Of a DNA stretch of 64,000 nucleotides, positions 57,259-64,000 are shown piece by piece. Position 1 is the first letter of the stretch. Each line of letters starts with the position of its first letter. This DNA comes from Oceanobacillus kimchii X50 (GTDB lineage: Bacteria; Bacillota; Bacilli; Bacillales; Amphibacillaceae), in contig NZ_CM001792.1 of the NCBI RefSeq assembly GCF_000340475.1, positions 2,192,659 to 2,256,658 on the forward strand. Reading direction: 5' to 3'. Position numbers and translations under genes: made by a program. Below the pieces are notes generated by a model. It was not told the origin of the DNA. It saw nothing but the letters and a program-made list of their open reading frames with translations, and did not search any database.

Positions 57259-57912
57259 ATGGAACATACAAAGAAACACCATTCTATCTCCTATTCAACG
57301 AAACTTGGTCAAATCACGATTGAAGGACCTATTCCGCGCAAAGAACTAGAAAAATATGAATTTCATTCTGAACTAACAGCTTTTCGTCCCGCTCCTAAAC
57401 AATTTGAAGCTTTATTGGATATTGCTGAGTTCCCTGAAGGAAGAATTATTGTTGCAAGAACAGAAGATACCATCATTGGGTATGTCACTTATCTTCATCC
57501 TGATCCATTAGAAAGATGGTCTACATTTAATATGGAAGTGCTCATTGAATTAGGAGCAATTGAAATTATCCCTGCATACCGTGGTGCAAGAGTAGCATCA
57601 AATTTATTAAAAGTATCCATGATGGATAATTATATGGAAAATTACATTATTATATCAACAGAATATTATTGGCATTGGGATTTAGAAGGTACAAACTTAA
57701 GTATTTGGGAATATCGTAAAGTGATGGAAAAAATGATGGCTGCTGGTGGACTATTACCAGCTCCTACAGATGATCCAGAAATTATTTCTCACCCAGCAAA
57801 CTGCTTAATGGTGCGAACCGGTAAGAATGTTACCCAAAAGTCAATTGAACAGTTTGACGTACTACGCTTTTTAGGAAGATCAAAATATAGAAATATGAGA
57901 GAGGGTCTTTAA
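57259..57912 (+). CDS. acuA: Acetoin utilisation GNAT acetyltransferase
   Basis: AcuA acetylates and so inactivates acetyl-CoA synthetase AcsA on its catalytic lysine in B. subtilis. The 217-residue protein has the GNAT fold, with IIPAYRGARVASNLLKVSM as the acetyl-CoA binding loop (about residues 111-130), a family-specific C-terminal part with SHPANCLMVRTGKN and the end DVLRFLGRSKYRNMREGL. It opens acuABC. The ribosome binding site is AGGTGG. A TATAAT lies at 57213-57218. acsA, its substrate gene in B. subtilis and neighbour there, is not in the window. Confidence 0.95.
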   Translation: MEHTKKHHSISYSTKLGQITIEGPIPRKELEKYEFHSELTAFRPAPKQFEALLDIAEFPEGRIIVARTEDTIIGYVTYLHPDPLERWSTFNMEVLIELGAIEIIPAYRGARVASNLLKVSMMDNYMENYIIISTEYYWHWDLEGTNLSIWEYRKVMEKMMAAGGLLPAPTDDPEIISHPANCLMVRTGKNVTQKSIEQFDVLRFLGRSKYRNMREGL

Positions 57913-57913
57913 C

Positions 57914-58564
57914 ATGCTAGTTGAAGAAATAATGAAAACGGAGGTTATCACGCTTACTCCAAAAGCAACAATTAACGATGCCCTGCAATTATTACAACAG
58001 CATAAGATTCGACATATACCAATTGTTAACAATGATTTTCAAGTTATTGGAATTGTTTCTGATCGAGATGTACGCGATGCTAGTCCATCTACATTTTTTG
58101 ATTCTACAACAGATGTTGATGTATTAAACAATGAAATTCAATCAATTATGACAAGTCCAGTGGTGACAATCCATCCATTAGATTTTGTAGAAGAGATAGC
58201 AGCTATTTTTTATGAGAAAGAAATTGCTTGTCTACCTGTCGTAAGTCATGAAAGGCTCATTGGAATAGTAACAGAAAAAGATATGCTATATACATTAATT
58301 CAATTAACGGGAACTCATGTCCAAAGCTCTCTCATTGAAGTAAAAGTTCCAGATAGGCCAGGGATTTTACCGGAGGTTGCCGCAATATTTGGTAAGAGAA
58401 AAATCAATATTGTATCCGTTCTCATTTATCCATATAGAGACCCAGATTATAAAATTTTAGTTTTTCGGGTAAAAACATTAAATCCAATGCCTATCATACA
58501 AGACCTTCGAGAAGCTGGATATCCATTACTGTGGCCAAATAATATTGCGGAGCCTAAACGATGA
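57914..58564 (+). CDS. acuB: AcuB: twin CBS plus ACT domain protein
   Basis: The 216-residue protein starts LVEEIMKTEVITLTPKATINDAL, the first CBS motif, and has the second near residues 75-130 (IQSIMTSPVVTIHPLD and ERLIGIVTEKDML). An ACT domain follows (residues about 140-210, SLIEVKVPDRPGILPEVAAIFG). CBS domains sense adenosine nucleotides. In B. subtilis it belongs to acuABC and its role is not clear. GAGGGT before the ATG is the ribosome binding site. Its stop overlaps the acuC ATG (ATGA). Confidence 0.95.
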   Translation: MLVEEIMKTEVITLTPKATINDALQLLQQHKIRHIPIVNNDFQVIGIVSDRDVRDASPSTFFDSTTDVDVLNNEIQSIMTSPVVTIHPLDFVEEIAAIFYEKEIACLPVVSHERLIGIVTEKDMLYTLIQLTGTHVQSSLIEVKVPDRPGILPEVAAIFGKRKINIVSVLIYPYRDPDYKILVFRVKTLNPMPIIQDLREAGYPLLWPNNIAEPKR

Positions 58565-59748
58565 CTGGTACTTCAGGTTTCGTATATTCATCTCTATATT
58601 TAAAATACCATTTTCATGAACAGCATCCATTTAATCAAAAAAGGGTGCTTTTAACGAAAGAATTATTAGAGGCTCATCAAGTATTAAGTGATTGTGATTT
58701 GATAACTCCTCGATTGGCCACTGAGGAAGAATTGTTATTATTTCATCATCCTGATTATATCGAAGCAGTAAAACGTGCTGGAAGCGGAGAAATCACAGAA
58801 GAAAGAGCACTAGAATATGGTATTGGCACGGAAGACACCCCTGCTTTTTTTCAAATGCATGAGGCAGCCAGCTACTTAGTAGGAGGCACATTAGCAGCAG
58901 TTGATGCTGTATTAAATGATAATTATACCCATGCGTTGAACCTTGGCGGAGGACTACATCACGGTTTCAGGAGTCGCGCATCAGGATTTTGTATTTATAA
59001 TGATAGCGCAGTAGCTATAAAATATATACGTGAACATACCAATTTAAAAGTACTTTATGTGGATACAGATGCTCATCATGGAGACGGCGTTCAATCTGCC
59101 TTTTATGATGATCCAAATGTATGTACTTTTTCAATCCATGAAACTGGTAGATATTTGTTCCCCGGCACAGGTGGTATAAACGAACGTGGTATTAAAGAAG
59201 GTCATGGATATACCTTTAATTTGCCGATTGATGCCTTTACACAAGATGAATCATTTTTAACGCTTTATGAAACCGCATTCAAAGAGATTGCAGCTTTCTT
59301 CAAGCCAGACATTATTGTTACTCAAAATGGTGTAGATGCTCACTGTCTTGATCCGCTCACCCATTTATGTGGAACTATGCGTATATATGAGGAAATTCCT
59401 CGTATTGCCCACGAACTTGCACATAAATACTGTGACGGTAAATGGATTGCAATTGGTGGCGGTGGATACGATATGTGGAGGGTGATTCCAAGAGCTTGGG
59501 GACAAATATGGAATGTGATGAAAAACAATGAAGCTAGTTATGGTAATTTACCGGCAACATGGAAAGAAAAATGGCAAGATCAGTCACCAGTTACACTTCC
59601 TCAATTATGGCAAGACCTTGAGGATATTCAACCAAGCATTCCTAGAAAAAATGAAATTACAGAGAAGAACTATCAATTACTACAAAATCTATTAAAATAT
59701 ACAAAACCAATTAGACATCTAACTAATGTGTCTACAAAGCCAAAATAA
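58561..59748 (+). CDS. acuC: AcuC: class I/II histone-deacetylase-like protein lysine deacetylase
   Basis: AcuC removes the acetyl group from AcsA in B. subtilis, reversing AcuA. The 395-residue deacetylase has KYHFHEQHPFNQKRVLLTKELL, LNLGGGLHHGFRSRASGFCIYND with the twin catalytic histidines, VLYVDTDAHHGDGVQSAFY with the zinc ligands, and VTQNGVDAHCLDPLTHL. All zinc-site and HH residues are present. It is the last gene of acuABC, translationally coupled to acuB, and ends at the shared hairpin. Confidence 0.96.
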   Translation: MTGTSGFVYSSLYLKYHFHEQHPFNQKRVLLTKELLEAHQVLSDCDLITPRLATEEELLLFHHPDYIEAVKRAGSGEITEERALEYGIGTEDTPAFFQMHEAASYLVGGTLAAVDAVLNDNYTHALNLGGGLHHGFRSRASGFCIYNDSAVAIKYIREHTNLKVLYVDTDAHHGDGVQSAFYDDPNVCTFSIHETGRYLFPGTGGINERGIKEGHGYTFNLPIDAFTQDESFLTLYETAFKEIAAFFKPDIIVTQNGVDAHCLDPLTHLCGTMRIYEEIPRIAHELAHKYCDGKWIAIGGGGYDMWRVIPRAWGQIWNVMKNNEASYGNLPATWKEKWQDQSPVTLPQLWQDLEDIQPSIPRKNEITEKNYQLLQNLLKYTKPIRHLTNVSTKPK

Positions 59749-59773
59749 AAAGTGTCTTCCCAATAATGTGACA

Positions 59774-59817
59774 CTAATAACCTGCGGGGAATTCGTTCCT
59801 TCTCCGCAGGCTGTTAG
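59774..59817. terminator. Bidirectional terminator between acuC and motS
   Basis: CTAATAACCTGCGG and CCGCAGGCTGTTAG pair (with small interruptions). The stem is GC-rich, and it lies between the convergent stops. Confidence 0.75.
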
Positions 59818-59833
59818 TTTATTATCTATATTT

Positions 59834-60589
59834 TTACTCATTATCTAAAATAATAATTTCTACACGGCGATTTTTGCTCATATTAGATTCACTGGTATTT
59901 GGTTCTAACGGAACCGTATCAGCATACCCCACTGTTGAAAATCTTTCCATATGAAGAGATTTGGCCTCTATTAAATATCGAACGACGCTACTTGCTCTTG
60001 CGCCAGATAATTCCCAATTAGAAGGATAACGATAGTTAGATATTGGTCTAGAATCTGTATGCCCTTCGACTTTTACTTGATTAGGTAAGTCACTTAATAG
60101 GGAACCAATATGATTTAAAAAAGGTCCTGCCTCCTCTAATATTTCAGCTTCTCCAGACTTAAATAGTATTTTTTCTTGTAATACAAGAACAACTCCGCGG
60201 TCATTTCTGTTAGCTGTAATAACATCGTTAAGGTTATTCTCTTCTAAGTATTGAGAAACACTCATCATTAGGTCATCAAGTTCATCATTACGATCCTCTA
60301 CTTCATCTTTCGCAAGATATATTGGTTCGATTTCATCTAAAGTTCCATTATCACTTTTTTCACCTGTATTTTCTGTCGGATGATCTAAAGGTACAGCTGA
60401 AGGCAAGAAATCTAAAATCATACGGTTTTGAAAAGATTCTGTTACTTGATCGAACTTGGTTTGATCAATTTGCGACATAGAAAATAATAATATAAAGAAT
60501 ACTAGAATAAGTGTTATCATATCGGAATATGTGACCATCCACTTTGGTGCGCCTTTTTTCGTCTTCTGTCTTATTGATCTACGCTTCAT
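59834..60589 (-). CDS. motS: Flagellar stator protein MotS (sodium type MotB homologue)
   Basis: MotS and MotP form the Na+-driven stator of Bacillus flagella. The 251-residue protein has a basic N-terminus (MKRRSIRQKTKKGAPKW), a single membrane segment with the ion-binding aspartate in MVTYSDMITLILVFFILLFS, then a plug/linker and the OmpA-like peptidoglycan-binding domain (VEGHTDSRPISNYRYPSNWELSGARASSVVRYL). All key parts are present. It overlaps motP by 11 bases. The order ccpA-motP-motS matches B. subtilis. The Na+ type suits salty or alkaline surroundings. Confidence 0.95.
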   Translation of the reverse strand: MKRRSIRQKTKKGAPKWMVTYSDMITLILVFFILLFSMSQIDQTKFDQVTESFQNRMILDFLPSAVPLDHPTENTGEKSDNGTLDEIEPIYLAKDEVEDRNDELDDLMMSVSQYLEENNLNDVITANRNDRGVVLVLQEKILFKSGEAEILEEAGPFLNHIGSLLSDLPNQVKVEGHTDSRPISNYRYPSNWELSGARASSVVRYLIEAKSLHMERFSTVGYADTVPLEPNTSESNMSKNRRVEIIILDNE

Positions 60590-61406
60590 TTAGCTTTTCT
60601 CCCGCGTAGGACTTTTCATTGGTTTTATTCTTCTCTGTTTGCATATCCTCTTCAGTTAGAAAAGCACTTAGTTTTTCTTCTAGAATGCGTGGATTTTGCC
60701 CTGATTGGACTCCGATTACTCCTTCTATAATAATCTGTCTTATAAATACTTCTTCTTCTGTTTTAGATTCAAGTTTTCCAGCCATTGGTGTAAAAAACAG
60801 ATTGGCTAAGACAGTACCATACAATGTAGTCAATAATGCTACAGCCATACTTGGACCTAACGATGCAGGTTCAGCTAACTTATTCAACATAAGAACCAAT
60901 CCAATAAGCGTACCGATCATCCCCCATGCAGGAGCATATTCTGCTGCTTTTTCAATTAACTGACGACCTTTGTAGTGTCGATCTTCCATAGCAATTATTT
61001 CTGCATTTAATATATCTGTGATTACTTCAGGTTCTACACCATCTACCGCTAACATCATGCCTTTACGAATAAATGGATCTTCCACTTCATCCAATTCATT
61101 TTCTAAGGCAAGGATACCTTCCCTTCTAGCACGGTCCGATAATTGGATAAATAATTGAATTAGTTCAGGGGTGGACCGTTGGCTTTTAAGAAATGCTTCT
61201 TTTAATACTCTTTTTGTTAATCGAATTTGTTCCATTTTAAAAGTAATTAGCATGGAAGCAGTTAATCCACCTAACACAATGAATATAGATGAAATATCTG
61301 CAAATGATGATATCCCTTCAGATCCACTGTTAGACATAATTGCTACCATTATCATTGCAAATCCTAGTGTAATACCAAGTGGAGTTAATAAATCACGTTT
61401 TGTCAT
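60579..61406 (-). CDS. motP: Flagellar stator protein MotP (sodium type MotA homologue)
   Basis: The 275-residue membrane protein has four hydrophobic segments. The MotA/ExbB signature PAWGMIGTLIGLVLMLNKL (residues about 154-172) and GPSMAVALLTTLYGTVLANLFF line the channel. A cytoplasmic domain (residues about 60-140) carries the charged residues that touch FliG. The C-terminus is unusually charged. Start ATG at 61406 with GGGAG upstream. It lies about 100 bp after ccpA, with an inverted repeat between, and overlaps motS. MotPS rather than MotAB identity rests on the ccpA link and on length. Confidence 0.94.
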   Translation of the reverse strand: MTKRDLLTPLGITLGFAMIMVAIMSNSGSEGISSFADISSIFIVLGGLTASMLITFKMEQIRLTKRVLKEAFLKSQRSTPELIQLFIQLSDRARREGILALENELDEVEDPFIRKGMMLAVDGVEPEVITDILNAEIIAMEDRHYKGRQLIEKAAEYAPAWGMIGTLIGLVLMLNKLAEPASLGPSMAVALLTTLYGTVLANLFFTPMAGKLESKTEEEVFIRQIIIEGVIGVQSGQNPRILEEKLSAFLTEEDMQTEKNKTNEKSYAGEKLNEA

Positions 61407-61433
61407 CTAATCATTCTCCCATAGCTTTTCTGA

Positions 61434-61484
61434 AATAATAGAAGTCCAAAATGCCATCTATATGATAACCTTTTGAACTTCTAT
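61434..61484 (-). terminator. Inverted repeat between ccpA and motP
   Basis: AATAGAAGTTCAAAA and TTTTGGACTTCTATT can pair along 15 bp on the minus strand (one G-U). There is no T-run after it, so partial termination or mRNA processing is more likely than full stop. Confidence 0.5.
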
Positions 61485-61509
61485 TCATCTATACCTTTTA
61501 TCGGTATTT

Positions 61510-62508
61510 TTATTGAATTGTTGAGTTTCTAAATTCGATTCTATGTGGTAATACTACATTTTTTTCATCAACTTGCTCTTTGTTCATATATTTAGTTAAT
61601 AAACGCATTCCTACAGCACCAATATCATATGTTGGCTGTACAATGGTGGTCAACGTAGGTCGAACCATTGTTGATAAACGAATGTTATCAAATCCAAATA
61701 CTTCTAAATCATTCGGCACATTGAGTCCTTTATCCTGAGCTCCATGAATAACACCTAAAGCAATTTCATCATACATAACAAACACAGAATTAGGCTTATC
61801 ATCTAAATCCAATAGATATTCTACTGCTTTAATTCCAGTTTGATAAGCGTACTCATCTTTATAAATATAATCTTCATTAACTTCTATATTTGCTTCTTTT
61901 AATGCTCTTAAATAACCACTGGTTTTCAAGTTATTTACACTAGTGTCAGCTTTACTTCCAACTAATGCTGGTTGTTTATTTCCTTTTTGAATTAATTGCT
62001 TTGTCGCTTCATATGCAGCAAGTTCATAATCAATATTTACGGAAGGTATTGTATCTGTTGGATCGTATGTGGAAGCTAATACGACAGGAACCGAAGAAGT
62101 TTGAAATTGATGAATATGCTCTTCAGAAATATTACCACCCATAAACAGTATTCCATCAACCTGTTTTTCTAACATAGTATTAATTAACTCTAATTCCTTA
62201 TCTTTGTTTTGATCAGAACTACTCAAAATTATATTATATTTATACATAGTAGCAATATCTTCAATCCCTCGTGCCAGTTCAGAGAAGAAGATATTGGAAA
62301 TATCCGGAATAATCGCTCCAACAGTTGTTGTCTTTTTACTCGCAAGGCCTCGTGCTACTGCATTTGGGCGATAACCAAGTTGTTCAATTGTAGCCAATAC
62401 TTTCTTTCTTGTGGTTGGTTTCACATTCGGGTTTCCGTTAACCACACGAGAAACCGTAGCCATGGAGACATTTGCTTCTCTTGCTACATCGTAAATAGTT
62501 ACATTCAT
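61510..62508 (-). CDS. ccpA: Catabolite control protein A
   Basis: CcpA is the LacI-family master regulator of carbon catabolite control, binding cre sites with HPr-Ser46-P. The 332-residue protein begins [20 protein letters not shown], the helix-turn-helix, followed by the hinge [16 protein letters not shown] and the periplasmic-binding-like core. The hinge helix and the contact region for HPr ([17 protein letters not shown]) look normal. AGGAGG lies upstream of the ATG. Downstream lie motP and motS. The acuABC and galactonate genes nearby are the kind of target it controls, though I found no clear cre site. Confidence 0.97.
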   Translation of the reverse strand: MNVTIYDVAREANVSMATVSRVVNGNPNVKPTTRKKVLATIEQLGYRPNAVARGLASKKTTTVGAIIPDISNIFFSELARGIEDIATMYKYNIILSSSDQNKDKELELINTMLEKQVDGILFMGGNISEEHIHQFQTSSVPVVLASTYDPTDTIPSVNIDYELAAYEATKQLIQKGNKQPALVGSKADTSVNNLKTSGYLRALKEANIEVNEDYIYKDEYAYQTGIKAVEYLLDLDDKPNSVFVMYDEIALGVIHGAQDKGLNVPNDLEVFGFDNIRLSTMVRPTLTTIVQPTYDIGAVGMRLLTKYMNKEQVDEKNVVLPHRIEFRNSTIQ

Positions 62509-62924
62509 TATATATACCTCCTATTAGGAACTCCGCTTATCACCAAACTCTAATGGTGAAAGCTTTAGTTGCAATCATGCAGTAAAGAAATGACTATACT
62601 TTCTAAACTGACAAAATGACAATATCCACTGTTCTTTCTATATATGATACTCTACCATGAAAAAAAATACAAAGTTTTCATGTAAACAAAATGAAAATTT
62701 TTCATAACTGTTTTCATTCTTGTCAAAAATACCAGTTTCTAACTAGTGAATCAAGTTTTTTTATCAATTATTGTTGTATTTTATTCATAAAGTGAAACTT
62801 CATACAGTGGAACATAATCGACAATCTATAACGATTTATCCACTACTTATTCTTTTAGGCATTAGCATATTTGTATTGAAGTAGGTGGTACTGATCCCTA
62901 CATGCTGATTTACACATGTAAAAA
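62509..62924. other. ccpA upstream region, non-coding
   Basis: About 415 bp without a supported gene. It holds the likely ccpA promoter, several TGAAAA/TTTTCA pairs near 62670-62725, and AT-rich sequence up to the aroA terminator. No reading frame with a ribosome binding site was found on either strand. Confidence 0.5.
62644..62672 (-). promoter_or_regulatory. Candidate ccpA promoter
   Basis: On the minus strand TTGTAT (62672-62667) and TATCAT (62649-62644) are 17 bp apart. A 5' leader of about 130 bp would result. Confidence 0.5.
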
Positions 62925-62966
62925 AAATGCTCCCCTTTAAACTATCTAATGTAAAGGGGAGCATTT
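62925..62966 (-). terminator. Rho-independent terminator after aroA
   Basis: AAATGCTCCCCTTTA and TAAAGGGGAGCATTT form a 15-bp stem; on the minus strand it ends in a run of eight Ts. Confidence 0.9.
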
Positions 62967-62992
62967 CATCATCAATCGGTTTGTAATTCGTT

Positions 62993-64000
62993 TTATCTTA
63001 ATCGATTTTCTGTTTCTTTAATTTCTTTATAGAATTGATCGAAAGTAGGAATATCCATTTGTTGAGCAGAATCAGATAATGCGACTGCTGGATCAGGATG
63101 TACTTCTGCCATTACACCATCTGCACCAACGGCAATTGCTGCTTTTGCAGTAGGTAACAAGAGATCTCTACGACCAGTAGAATGCGTAACATCCACCATT
63201 ATTGGTAAATGTGTTTCTTTTTTCAATACTGGTACTGCTGATATATCCAATGTATTTCTTGTTGCTTTTTCGTACGTTCGAATTCCGCGTTCACAAAGGA
63301 TAATGTCTCCATTGCCTCTAGACATAATGTACTCTGCAGCATTAATAAATTCTGAGATAGTAGCAGAAAGTCCTCGCTTTAATAATACAGGTTTTTTCGA
63401 ATCGCCTGCTGCTTTAAGCAATTCGAAGTTTTGCATGTTTCTAGCGCCAATTTGAATAACATCTATATATTCTATTGCTTCTTCGATATGAGCAGGATTC
63501 ACAATTTCGCTAATTACAGCTAAATCATATTCATCTGCTACTTTTTTAAGTATTTGTAGCCCTTCTACACCTAGACCTTGGAAATCATATGGAGAAGTAC
63601 GTGGTTTAAATGCACCTCCACGAAGTAATTTTAGGCCTTTATCTTTTACAGATTGTGCTACCGCTGCAACTTGCTCATAGCTTTCTACGGCACAAGGACC
63701 AAAGACATAACTTAATTCACCATTTCCAACTTCTTTTCCTTTTAAATTAACTACAGTATTTTCTGGCTTCTTCTTACGTGATACTAATAAAGCTTTACTA
63801 TGGTCATCTTCTTGTAATTCTAAACTTGCTTTAAATATTTCTTTAAATATATGTTCTAACGTGGCATCTTGAAATGGCCCGTTGTTATTCTCTTTAATAT
63901 AATCTAGCATTTCTCGTTCGCGCACTGGGTCAAAGCGAATAATGCTCTGTTTTGTTTTTAATTTACCTATTTCTTGTACAACACTTGCACGTTGATTGAT
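62993..64000 (-). CDS. aroA: Chorismate mutase - DAHP synthase fusion (5' end beyond window)
   Basis: The bifunctional enzyme makes DAHP from PEP and erythrose 4-phosphate, the first step of the shikimate pathway; its N-terminal chorismate mutase domain serves as prephenate/chorismate-sensing control. The frame is open to the right edge: before the possible GTG at 63925 it continues [18 protein letters not shown], part of the AroQ-type mutase helix. The synthase domain shows [52 protein letters not shown] and [11 protein letters not shown]. So 335 of about 360 residues are visible. It ends in a strong terminator and is unlinked to ccpA. Confidence 0.95.
   Translation of the reverse strand: MNQRASVVQEIGKLKTKQSIIRFDPVREREMLDYIKENNNGPFQDATLEHIFKEIFKASLELQEDDHSKALLVSRKKKPENTVVNLKGKEVGNGELSYVFGPCAVESYEQVAAVAQSVKDKGLKLLRGGAFKPRTSPYDFQGLGVEGLQILKKVADEYDLAVISEIVNPAHIEEAIEYIDVIQIGARNMQNFELLKAAGDSKKPVLLKRGLSATISEFINAAEYIMSRGNGDIILCERGIRTYEKATRNTLDISAVPVLKKETHLPIMVDVTHSTGRRDLLLPTAKAAIAVGADGVMAEVHPDPAVALSDSAQQMDIPTFDQFYKEIKETENRLR

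Overview
The window reads as a chromosomal segment of a low-GC, endospore-forming Bacillaceae. Supporting signs are sporulation genes (ytvI, ytrH/ytrI, gerW, an alpha/beta-type SASP, refZ), strong AGGAGG-type ribosome binding sites, TTG/GTG starts, CcpA and MotPS. Many blocks follow the order I remember from Bacillus subtilis (pyk-pfkA-accAD-ytsJ-dnaE-ytrHI-nrnA-ytpI-ytoI; ald; ackA-ytxK-tpx-gerW-ytfI; nadK; thiI-nifZ-ezrA-refZ-ytsP-dgcP-rpsD; acuABC; ccpA-motPS; aroA). The acidic PBP tail and the Na+-type MotPS stator fit a halotolerant or alkaliphilic relative such as Oceanobacillus or Virgibacillus. That placement is inference.

Layout. 1-7.8 kb: glycolysis and fatty-acid/malate metabolism, with a FadR-type GntR regulator translationally coupled to malic enzyme and a 23-bp palindrome at the malic enzyme promoter. 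7.8-17.3 kb: dnaE, sporulation membrane proteins, NrnA, the CBS protein YtoI, an orphan PilM-like protein and YtkL. 17.5-25 kb: peptidase, alanine dehydrogenase, a 52-aa protein, universal stress protein, acetate kinase, YtxK, Tpx and GerW. 25-34.8 kb: NAD kinase, SASP, the tRNA thiolation pair ThiI/cysteine desulfurase, EzrA, RefZ, YtsP, DgcP and rpsD with its autoregulatory leader.

34.8-49.8 kb is a block that, relative to B. subtilis, lies between rpsD and tyrS. It holds a metallo-beta-lactamase-fold hydrolase, an unrecognised membrane protein, aldose 1-epimerase, a ChvE/GguAB-type sugar ABC importer with an AraR-like box upstream, a preQ1 riboswitch controlling queF and a queuosine-precursor transporter, an SDR dehydrogenase, and a divergent operon for the De Ley-Doudoroff galactonate pathway (IclR regulator, KDG-type kinase, KDPG-type aldolase, DgoD, GntP permease). 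Together these suggest uptake and oxidative use of galactose, galactonate or related sugars. No lactonase is visible, and the sugar oxidised by the SDR is unproven.

50-64 kb: acyl-CoA synthetase, tyrS with a T-box leader, a class A PBP with FN3 domain and acidic tail, a VOC protein, acuABC, motS-motP-ccpA, and the 3' part of the DAHP synthase/chorismate mutase gene running off the right edge. I saw no tRNA, rRNA, CRISPR array, prophage or intact insertion sequence. Coordinates of starts were chosen from visible ribosome binding sites; gene identities come from recognised sequence motifs and synteny, not from a database search.
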